From: Verrucomicrobiota bacterium
GTDB lineage: Bacteria; Verrucomicrobiota; Verrucomicrobiia; Verrucomicrobiales; DEV007
Direction: 5' to 3'
Assembly (NCBI GenBank): GCA_020630835.1
Contig: JAHDIL010000175.1
Location: 1-5,022 of the forward strand
DNA length: 5,022 nt
In this document: positions 1 to 5,022 of the stretch, piece by piece
Layout: each line of letters opens with the position of its first letter
How positions within the stretch are numbered: position 1 is the first letter of the stretch
Position numbers and translations under genes: made by a program
Notes under the pieces: generated by a model
What the model was told of the DNA's origin: nothing
What the model saw: the letters and a program-made list of their open reading frames with translations, nothing else
The model's database searches: none

Positions 1-105
1 AAGCCCGCCGTCGCCAAGGCTATGGCGGGCATCCTTCGCCAAGGCCACGGCCTACGCCCCTTCTTGCAGAAGGAGGGCTTGCCAGCCGTAGCCTTGGCGA
101 AGGAT
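1..105. repeat. GC-rich palindromic repeat (REP-like), large imperfect hairpin
   Basis: Positions 31-64 and 68-105 form a long imperfect inverted repeat around a TGC loop at 65-67. The outer arms ATCCTTCGCCAAGGCCACGG (31-50) and its near-complement, CCGTAGCCTTGGCGAAGGAT (86-105), differ at one base. The inner CCTTCT (59-64) pairs with AGAAGG (68-73). A third, related copy of the GCCAAGGCTATGGC core lies at 13-26, and GCCCGCC (3-9) pairs with GGCGGGC (24-30). No open frame with recognisable protein lies here. The composition is clearly more GC-rich than the rest of the window, which fits chromosome flanking an island. It could be a dispersed REP/MITE-like repeat or act as a bidirectional terminator for the RNA gene whose 3' end abuts it. 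The palindrome is directly visible; its family is from memory. Confidence 0.75.
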
Positions 106-127
106 GGAGGTGAGGGGAGTTGAACCC
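105..127 (-). other. tRNA/tmRNA 3'-end fragment, candidate integrase attachment site
   Basis: Read on the minus strand, this stretch has a T-loop (GGG-TTCAACT-CCCC) followed by CACCTCC and a discriminator-like A. That is the T-arm plus 3' acceptor strand of a tRNA or tmRNA. The implied 5' acceptor strand, GGAGGTG, is typical of tRNA-Ser, while the TTCAACT loop is also typical of tmRNA (ssrA). The gene body is absent: upstream on the minus strand (128 onward) there is no anticodon or variable arm. The T-stem is broken too, since CAGGG cannot fully pair with CCCCT. A bare 3' end of an RNA gene beside recombinase genes is the usual product of site-specific integration. The intact gene would then lie beyond the right edge of the window, at the other end of the island. 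A chance match is possible because only about 23 bases are involved. Confidence 0.5.
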
Positions 128-299
128 TGAAATAGATGCTGTATTGACGGGCTGTGAGGGGTTGTGTTCGTCGAAACACACGCTTACCACACGGTTTTTT
201 AGAGAATTTGGCTTCGATTCATCTAATCAAAAGCGATACGCAGTAGCCGCACAAGGCTCATGTAGACGGGTATCGGCAACTAGCGCCTAATAAACGTGA

Positions 300-327
300 T
301 TGTGTAACGGGCGTGAGAATGTAAAAT
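300..327 (+). promoter_or_regulatory. weak candidate sigma70-type promoter for the cargo operon
   Basis: TTGTGT (300-305) and TAAAAT (322-327) are spaced by 16 bases. The -10 box matches the consensus at five of six positions and the -35 at only three. A transcript from here would begin within a few bases of the ATG at 335, so the message would be leaderless or nearly so. This agrees with the lack of a Shine-Dalgarno motif before that ATG. The match could be chance. The rest of 128-334 contains no gene and no other convincing promoter. It has a short hairpin at 163-180 (TGTGTT/AACACA) and a T6 run at 195-200. Confidence 0.25.
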
Positions 328-334
328 TTCACGC

Positions 335-2206
335 ATGGCTAAAATCGAGGACGCGCTTTCACCAGAAGATCGAAACAGAGTCGACATGCGGAAGGGCTTG
401 CTGGAGAATGAAGCAGCAGACCCGTTCGCTTTTGAGCGCATTATTGGGGAAAGTAACCTCTTATCGATCAATTTTATGGATCGAGGACGGCGATCTGCTG
501 ATGCCGTTTGTCGAATCAAATTACCGATGGAAGGAGGCATCGCCTACGGTTCGGGGTTTTTAGTGGGACCTCGTCTTCTTATGACCAACAACCATGTGAT
601 CGCCAATATATCTGAAGCCACTCAAGCGGAGGCTGAGTTTGGATACGAGCACGATCTTGATGGTGTCGTCAAAGCACCCGTGACCTTTAATCTCGATCCT
701 GGAACAGTGTTTTTTACGTCGACCGAACTCGACTGCACGCTTGTCGCTGTAGCTTCAATGTCCAACACCGCAGTGCCCCTAGAACGCTACGGCTGGCTTC
801 CGCTTATTCCTGTATCGGGGAAAGCCGTAGTGGATGAGGCAGTCTCCATCATTCAGCACCCTGATGGCCTTCCGAAACAGATCGCCATCCATGCGAGCAC
901 GATAATAAAATTGGGAGATGACGCAGTCAGCTACGACACGCAGAATTTCATTCATTACTCCACTGATACAAATCCCGGTTCATCCGGTGCGCCAGTGCTG
1001 AATGACCAATGGCAAGTCGTAGCTATCCATCACAAGGCGATTCTCAAACCTGGAGCTAAAATGCCTCCAGCCGACTCATGCGAAACCCCGCAATGGCTGT
1101 GCAATGAAGGCGTCCGAGTCAGCGCAATCTACAAGTGGCTCGAACGTAATCGATTTGAAAACATCAACGCCCGGAAAACTCTTGATCGGCTTAACCGAGG
1201 TCTTGGGTTTCCTCCGCTCGCACGAAGTAGTGACAGCCACCCAGTCGATCCAAAGGCACAAGAACAATATCGCCCTTACACTACATCGAGATGGCGGAAA
1301 GACGACCTTGGATATGATCCCAGTTTTCTCATTGAGCCAGTTTCATTTGAGGACATTTATGCACCCCTTGTAAGGCAGAATAAGGTTGCCCCTCTCAAAG
1401 ACTCAGAAAGCGAATACGAGTTGAGATACTTTCATTATTCCTCGGTTCTTCACGCTGAACGGAAGTTTCCACTTATGGTTGCAGTCAACATTCACGGCGC
1501 CAAGCTTGTCCATCCGGGAACACGAAGGGATACCTGGAGACCTGATGGTCGAATCGATCGAGCGTTTCAACCAGACGATGAGTTTTATGTCCGCACTCGG
1601 CAAAAAGAAGCTGTCTATTTCAGCCGAGGACATCTCGTCCGGCTCCTGGATCCGTGTTGGAGTTTAGAAACGACCGAGAAAAAACGGAAAGAAGATGCGA
1701 AACGTGCCATGCAAGACACGTTCCACTTTACCAACGCGGCACCCCAGTTTCAGCGTTACAACAGCGAGGATTGGGGAGACTTAGAAGACTATCTGTTGGA
1801 TCGGGCACAGACAACCGAAAAGAAAATGACCATCTTCACCGGACCGGTCTTTCGGAAAGATGACCCTTGGTATGGTCGAGATCGTAAAGGAGGGCCGTGG
1901 CAGATTCCGCTCACCTATTGGAAAATTGCGGTCATAGAGAAGAGCGAAACCGAAGTTGCTGCGGCGGCGTTCATGGTTGGGCAGACCGAATACATCCAAG
2001 CGCTTTACGAGTCTCGCGTCTTCTCTGGTCTCAAACCTTATTCACTAGATGAGATTCGGGCCAGAGGGATCCAAACTACCATTGCGACTGTCGAGTCCTA
2101 TACCGGACTCGATTTTTCTAGCCTTAAGCAGTTTGATTCTAATCAAGGTCTCGAATCGACTCGACAGACCCGTTGGTTGACCCAACCGGAAGACATTGTG
2201 ATCTGA
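335..2206 (+). CDS. trypsin-like serine protease fused to a non-specific DNA/RNA endonuclease
   Basis: This is a 623-residue two-domain protein with no signal peptide or membrane segment visible, so it is probably cytoplasmic. Residues ~60-270 form a chymotrypsin-fold serine protease. The catalytic His is 87 in TNNHVI, Asp is 133 in ELDCTLVAV, and Ser is 217 in NPGSSGAPV. Asp211, six residues before the Ser, sits where trypsin's S1-pocket Asp lies, hinting tentatively at Lys/Arg specificity. An Arg/Lys-rich linker spans ~270-320. Residues ~320-600 form a beta-beta-alpha-Me nuclease of the NUC/EndoG family, with SRGH at 430-433 (His433 the general base; DRGH in most relatives), TNAAPQ at 466-471, the metal ligand Asn476 and Glu484 eight residues on, then FTGPVF at 501-506. 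The first ~60 residues match the lead-in typical of such proteases. The ATG at 335 has no Shine-Dalgarno motif; Met18 (386) is an alternative start. The lipase gene follows after 40 bases, suggesting an operon. Fold and active sites are clear; a role in defence is inference. Confidence 0.9.
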   Translation: MAKIEDALSPEDRNRVDMRKGLLENEAADPFAFERIIGESNLLSINFMDRGRRSADAVCRIKLPMEGGIAYGSGFLVGPRLLMTNNHVIANISEATQAEAEFGYEHDLDGVVKAPVTFNLDPGTVFFTSTELDCTLVAVASMSNTAVPLERYGWLPLIPVSGKAVVDEAVSIIQHPDGLPKQIAIHASTIIKLGDDAVSYDTQNFIHYSTDTNPGSSGAPVLNDQWQVVAIHHKAILKPGAKMPPADSCETPQWLCNEGVRVSAIYKWLERNRFENINARKTLDRLNRGLGFPPLARSSDSHPVDPKAQEQYRPYTTSRWRKDDLGYDPSFLIEPVSFEDIYAPLVRQNKVAPLKDSESEYELRYFHYSSVLHAERKFPLMVAVNIHGAKLVHPGTRRDTWRPDGRIDRAFQPDDEFYVRTRQKEAVYFSRGHLVRLLDPCWSLETTEKKRKEDAKRAMQDTFHFTNAAPQFQRYNSEDWGDLEDYLLDRAQTTEKKMTIFTGPVFRKDDPWYGRDRKGGPWQIPLTYWKIAVIEKSETEVAAAAFMVGQTEYIQALYESRVFSGLKPYSLDEIRARGIQTTIATVESYTGLDFSSLKQFDSNQGLESTRQTRWLTQPEDIVI

Positions 2207-2246
2207 GTTTATCGACTTAGGAGAAACACTTTTACGCTACTGCACG

Positions 2247-3380
2247 ATGAAACGAATTGCCCTCTTTCTTGATGGAACTTGGAACGACGCTGACTCGAAT
2301 ACAAATGTATGGCGTGCCAACGAGATGTTGGAAAGTCATGGGAGTGATGGAACCAAGCAGATCTCCATGTATCAAGTTGGCGTTGGCAAAAAATGGTATG
2401 AACCCATATCTGGTGGCGCGTTTGGAAAAGGATTGTCTGAAAACGTGCTTGAAGCCTACCAGTGGCTCCAGCAGACCTATGACGATGGAGCTGACGATGC
2501 TGCCCCAGATGAAGTATTTATTTTCGGTTACAGTCGCGGAGCCTACACTGCGCGAAGTCTTGCGGGTCTGATCGCTCGGTGTGGACTGCTCAACGGAGAG
2601 TCTCCCCTCAGCCCAAACGATGTCTACGAGAGGTATCGAGCTCAGGAAACTCCCCTCTACACTCTCGAATATTGGCAACGCCGTCCTCACAAAGCCGATC
2701 GAGAGTTAACACGCGATGAGCAGGTATTACTTTCGACTGCTCGGCGCATCAAAATCAAGTTTATTGGAGTGTGGGATACCGTCGGAACACTTGGGATTCC
2801 GTTCGCAGATATTCCAGGCGTCAGTTCGAAGCGGTTTGCATTTCATAACACACGCCTTAGCACTATCTATGAGCATTGCTATCATGCCTTGGCGATCGAT
2901 GAACACCGGAAACCTTTTCAGCCAACACTTTGGACCGATTTCATCCCTAAAGATGAAACTGCAGAATCGAACCGAAAAAAAACTATCGTCGAACAGAGGT
3001 GGTTTGTAGGAGCGCATGCAAACGTGGGTGGAGGTGGAGAAGGACCAAGCCGCCTTGCTAAGGTTCCCCTGCATTGGATGCTAGATCATGCGGAGCGTTG
3101 TGGACTCAAATTTAAGACTCGCGAATCGCTGGATGGAACCGAACACCTGGATACAATAAGCGACTCCTTCGCTCGGTTCTTAGTGGGGGTATATCGGATC
3201 CTCAAATTGGGGCGGCGATTTTACCGAGTATTATGTAAGCCAGATTGGGAAACTGTCGCATATGACGGAACTCCGGGCCGTGTAGAAACAGTCAACGAAG
3301 TCATCGACGAAACGGTCATTGATCGAATGAAGCAGGATCACACCTATCGGCCTCGTAATGCCAAACAGTGGTTTGCATGA
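2247..3380 (+). CDS. DUF2235 alpha/beta-hydrolase (Tle1-like predicted phospholipase/esterase)
   Basis: This 377-residue protein opens with the family hallmark FLDGTWN at residues 7-13. The nucleophile elbow GYSRGAYTARSLAGLI follows, with GxSxG at 94-98 and Ser96 as the predicted nucleophile. VWDTVG at 175-180 holds Asp177, a likely acid of the active site. HALAIDEHRKPFQP and WFVGAHANVGGG (252-263, His257 the likely catalytic His) complete the pattern. DUF2235 includes the Tle1 phospholipase effectors of type VI secretion and many uncharacterised lone hydrolases. No secretion signal, adaptor or immunity gene is visible here. It starts 40 bases after the protease-nuclease gene on the same strand, so the two are probably co-transcribed. 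AGGAG lies at 2219-2223, 23 bases before the ATG, too far for a normal ribosome site, and no closer in-frame start exists. Translation may therefore depend on coupling. Family assignment is firm; substrate and role are unknown. Membrane damage as an effector is a reasonable guess. Confidence 0.9.
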   Translation: MKRIALFLDGTWNDADSNTNVWRANEMLESHGSDGTKQISMYQVGVGKKWYEPISGGAFGKGLSENVLEAYQWLQQTYDDGADDAAPDEVFIFGYSRGAYTARSLAGLIARCGLLNGESPLSPNDVYERYRAQETPLYTLEYWQRRPHKADRELTRDEQVLLSTARRIKIKFIGVWDTVGTLGIPFADIPGVSSKRFAFHNTRLSTIYEHCYHALAIDEHRKPFQPTLWTDFIPKDETAESNRKKTIVEQRWFVGAHANVGGGGEGPSRLAKVPLHWMLDHAERCGLKFKTRESLDGTEHLDTISDSFARFLVGVYRILKLGRRFYRVLCKPDWETVAYDGTPGRVETVNEVIDETVIDRMKQDHTYRPRNAKQWFA

Positions 3381-3387
3381 TAAACGA

Positions 3388-3478
3388 ACTCGGCTGGTTC
3401 TTGTGGTATTTGCTTCACGTTATAAACGAACCGCCCCATGGCAAGAAGGAGAAGCCGAGTGGATTTTTGCCTTTTTTT
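3388..3478 (+). terminator. candidate terminator after the cargo operon (long stem-loop plus T-tracts)
   Basis: ACTCGGCT (3388-3395) pairs perfectly with AGCCGAGT (3453-3460). Inside it, TTCTTG (3399-3404) pairs with CAAGAA (3442-3447) across a small internal loop. A short CGTT/AACG hairpin (3418-3428) sits in the apical loop. T5 at 3464-3468 and T7 at 3472-3478 follow the stem. It begins eight bases after the lipase stop codon, where an operon terminator is expected. The apical loop is long, so it is not a textbook intrinsic terminator. It might instead be another structured element. The rest of 3381-3585 is AT-rich with no recognisable gene. Confidence 0.45.
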
Positions 3479-3585
3479 GCGATTTCAGTAGACTGTGTCC
3501 CACACCGGCTGATTTGCTTATTTTCTAATCTTTTTGCCAAATCACCCAACTTTCCCTTTTATCCCAGCCTTTTAAACGATATGCG

Positions 3586-4431
3586 TTGCATGAGCGTGGA
3601 ATGCGTCCCCGTAGCTTCCGGAGTATTCAATCTGCGGTAACCCGGCTTTCGGAGCGTGCTGGAAGCGAAGATCTCCGAGCTTTGGATGCTGGGGCAGTGC
3701 GAGAGTTTTTGTATTGGGGACGAGAGGAGCTTTGCTGGGAGGCTCGGACGTTCCGGAATCAGAGGATCTACCTTCGCAGTTTTTTTGCATGGTGCGTAGC
3801 GGAGGGATATCTGGACAAAAACCCTGTCGATGGGATTGCCTCGCCCAAATTGCCGCGAAAGCTCCCTCGCGCTCTTGCTCGGCAGGACCTGATGCGAGTT
3901 TTGAGCGAGGTTCGCTGGGTGCCTTGGCGCTATGCGTTCGAGCAAACAAGAAATGAAACCATCCTCTACTTCCTGGCTTTTACTGGCCTTCGCCTTCAGG
4001 AAATGCTCGATCTTGAGCTTGGCGATATTGATTTGATGTCTCGGGAGCTTTGGGTGCGGCAGGGAAAAGGGAACAAGGATCGACTTGTTCCGATTCATCC
4101 CCGCTTGGTGGTCGTTCTGCGGCGTTACCTTCAGGAGCGAAAGGCACGTGGGCGAAGCGGACCATTTGTATTCGTAGGGGCGCAGTCAGATAAACCGCTT
4201 TCGGGTAAGAATGTGCGAACCGTTTGCCAGAAAGTGTCTGCGCACACCGGCATCAAATTCACCCCTCACATGCTTCGGCACACCTTTGCCAAACTCTCGC
4301 TGGAAGCGGGGATTGACGTGTTTCAGGTGAAAGAGATGATGGGGCACACCGATATCTCGACCACCCAAAACTACCTGTCCATCTCAACCGAGGCTCTCAA
4401 GCGTGACTTCTGCGAGGTTTCGCTTCTGTGA
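3586..4431 (+). CDS. tyrosine recombinase/integrase (XerC/D-like), N-terminus truncated or frameshifted
   Basis: The 281 residues cover most of a SAM-like DNA-binding domain (~1-90) and a complete catalytic domain (~95-275). All catalytic residues are present: Arg136 in TGLRLQE, Lys161 in GKGNKDR, His228 and Arg231 in HMLRHTFA, His254 in MMGHTDI, and nucleophile Tyr263 in TTQNYLS. Such enzymes cut and rejoin DNA in phage, island, integron or chromosome-dimer recombination. The usable start is a TTG at 3586 or an ATG at 3601. Homology-like sequence continues upstream in the same frame (PFKRYALHERG), where no start codon exists before a stop at 3526. Most relatives have about 10-25 further residues before this point. 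The N-terminus may be lost, or joined by a frameshift at TTTTAAAC (3570-3577). No ribosome site precedes the TTG. The gene ends inside the tail of the opposite recombinase. It looks more GC-rich than the cargo genes. Family is certain; activity is uncertain. Confidence 0.85.
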   Translation: MHERGMRPRSFRSIQSAVTRLSERAGSEDLRALDAGAVREFLYWGREELCWEARTFRNQRIYLRSFFAWCVAEGYLDKNPVDGIASPKLPRKLPRALARQDLMRVLSEVRWVPWRYAFEQTRNETILYFLAFTGLRLQEMLDLELGDIDLMSRELWVRQGKGNKDRLVPIHPRLVVVLRRYLQERKARGRSGPFVFVGAQSDKPLSGKNVRTVCQKVSAHTGIKFTPHMLRHTFAKLSLEAGIDVFQVKEMMGHTDISTTQNYLSISTEALKRDFCEVSLL

Positions 4432-5022
4432 AGGATAGCGGATGTTTGATGATATTCTCCTTCATGACCGAAGTGGTGGCGGTCAGATAAATCGTCGTCG
4501 TTTGGATTTGGCTGTGCCCGAGCATTTTTGATAGGACATAGATGTCGCAACCGCCCTCAAGCATCAAAGTCGCAAAAGTATGCCTCAGAGCGTGGGGCGT
4601 GAAGTGAATCCCAGAATCCTTGCGTATACGTTCAACCAAGCGACGAACCGTGATGTAAGGCATTGGCCGATCATTTTTCAGCGAAACGAAGAACGAAGGA
4701 TTTTTTCTTCCAAGCCGCTTCCGATCCTTCAAGTAGGCTTCCAGCGCCTGGTAGAGTTCCAGATTGATCGGGACTTTTCGGTCCTTCTTCCCCTTTCCCG
4801 ATTGGATGAAGATCATACGCTCGTCTAGGTGGATATGATCCAGCTCCAAATTGAGAAGTTCTTGCAGCCGGATTCCAGTATAGATGAACATGCAAATGAT
4901 CGCCACAGCCCGTGTTTTCTCAAACTGGTAGGCGTAGCGTAGATTTCGTGTCCACAAAAGCACCTCCAACGCCTCGTCTGTCGAAAGATGGCGTGGAATT
5001 TTCTTGGGGAGTTTCGGGAGAT
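4397..5022 (-). CDS. tyrosine recombinase/integrase (XerC/D-like), N-terminal part beyond window edge
   Basis: The reading frame is open from the window edge at 5022 to the TGA at 4399-4397, giving about 207 residues. A TTG at 4969 is not the real start, because conserved sequence (LPKLPKKIPRHLSTDEA) precedes it and matches the same region of the neighbouring recombinase (SPKLPRKLPRALARQDL). The visible part is the whole catalytic domain. Counted from the codon at 4969, it has Arg34 in TGIRLQE, Lys59 in GKGKKDR, His126 and Arg129 in HALRHTFA, His152 in MLGHSQI, and nucleophile Tyr161 in TTTIYLT. The SAM-like DNA-binding domain should lie to the right of the window. It is clearly homologous to the recombinase at 3586-4431 but diverged, so it is not a recent duplicate. 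The two genes converge and overlap by 35 bases. It ends with a basic tail (KPRRSHA). It probably mobilises the island or a smaller element inside it; its target site is unknown. Confidence 0.9.
   Translation of the reverse strand, partial: LPKLPKKIPRHLSTDEALEVLLWTRNLRYAYQFEKTRAVAIICMFIYTGIRLQELLNLELDHIHLDERMIFIQSGKGKKDRKVPINLELYQALEAYLKDRKRLGRKNPSFFVSLKNDRPMPYITVRRLVERIRKDSGIHFTPHALRHTFATLMLEGGCDIYVLSKMLGHSQIQTTTIYLTATTSVMKENIIKHPLSFTEAKPRRSHA

Noticed and set aside
1..105. CRISPR array
   Set aside because: The related units are inverted and irregularly spaced with no constant repeat-spacer period; they form a palindrome.
105..127. Functional tRNA or tmRNA gene
   Set aside because: Only the T-loop and acceptor 3' strand are present; there is no gene body upstream on the minus strand and the T-stem does not pair.
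2232..2690. 152-codon minus-strand open frame opposite the lipase
   Set aside because: It is antisense to the strongly conserved DUF2235 motifs (FLDGTWN, GYSRG) and shows no motif of its own.
335..3380. Type VI secretion effector-immunity pair
   Set aside because: DUF2235 invites this, but no VgrG, PAAR, adaptor, immunity lipoprotein or secretion signal is visible, and the partner is a cytoplasmic-looking protease-nuclease.
3388..3460. Integron attC-like site
   Set aside because: The imperfect paired arms suggest it, but the conserved GTTRRRY and RYYYAAC ends are missing, and the recombinase shows no clear integron-specific features that I can identify.
3368..3640. 90-codon plus-strand open frame overlapping the lipase end and the integrase start
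   Set aside because: Its product resembles no family, it lies over the T-rich hairpin region and it overlaps both neighbours. It is kept only as a possible zero frame for the slippery site, not as a gene.
3559..4098. 179-codon minus-strand open frame opposite the recombinase
   Set aside because: It lies wholly antisense to a recombinase with intact catalytic motifs, and its product is low-complexity with no recognisable domain.
3586..5022. Insertion sequence with terminal inverted repeats
   Set aside because: The enzymes are tyrosine recombinases, not DDE transposases, and no terminal inverted repeats or target duplications are seen around them.

Overview
This window looks like one end of a bacterial genomic island. 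It carries a two-gene cargo operon between a tRNA-like/tmRNA-like 3' fragment and a pair of tyrosine recombinases. The organism cannot be fixed from the sequence. The first ~105 bases carry a GC-rich palindromic repeat of the 'CCTTCGCCAAGGCTACGGC' kind. From memory such dispersed repeats are common in Verrucomicrobiota (Opitutales-like) genomes. The weak or absent Shine-Dalgarno motifs and the recombinase type would fit the PVC group, but this is an impression and was not searched.

Layout. Positions 1-105 hold a large imperfect palindrome. Positions 105-127, read on the minus strand, look like the T-loop and 3' acceptor strand of a tRNA (Ser-like) or tmRNA without the rest of the molecule. 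That is what an integrase leaves as a direct-repeat attachment site at the end of an RNA gene. On this reading, bases 1-104 are old chromosome and everything to the right is island. Positions 335-2206 (+) encode a 623-residue fusion of a trypsin-like serine protease and a beta-beta-alpha-Me (NUC/EndoG-like) non-specific nuclease. Positions 2247-3380 (+) encode a DUF2235 (Tle1-like) alpha/beta-hydrolase, a predicted phospholipase/esterase. A hairpin with T-tracts follows at 3388-3478. Positions 3586-4431 (+) and 4397-5022 (-) encode two related tyrosine recombinases that run tail to tail and overlap by 35 bases. The second runs off the window, and the first seems to lack its proper N-terminus at a TTTAAAC slippery-type sequence.

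How the genes may work together. Protease, nuclease and lipase are three potentially self-destructive activities encoded by two adjacent genes in a mobile context. This fits a toxic effector module such as anti-phage or abortive-infection defence, with the protease as the likely regulatory or activating part and the nuclease and lipase as killing parts. That role is inference. The domain assignments are well supported by visible catalytic motifs. The recombinases and the RNA-gene fragment are the plausible means of transfer of the cargo.
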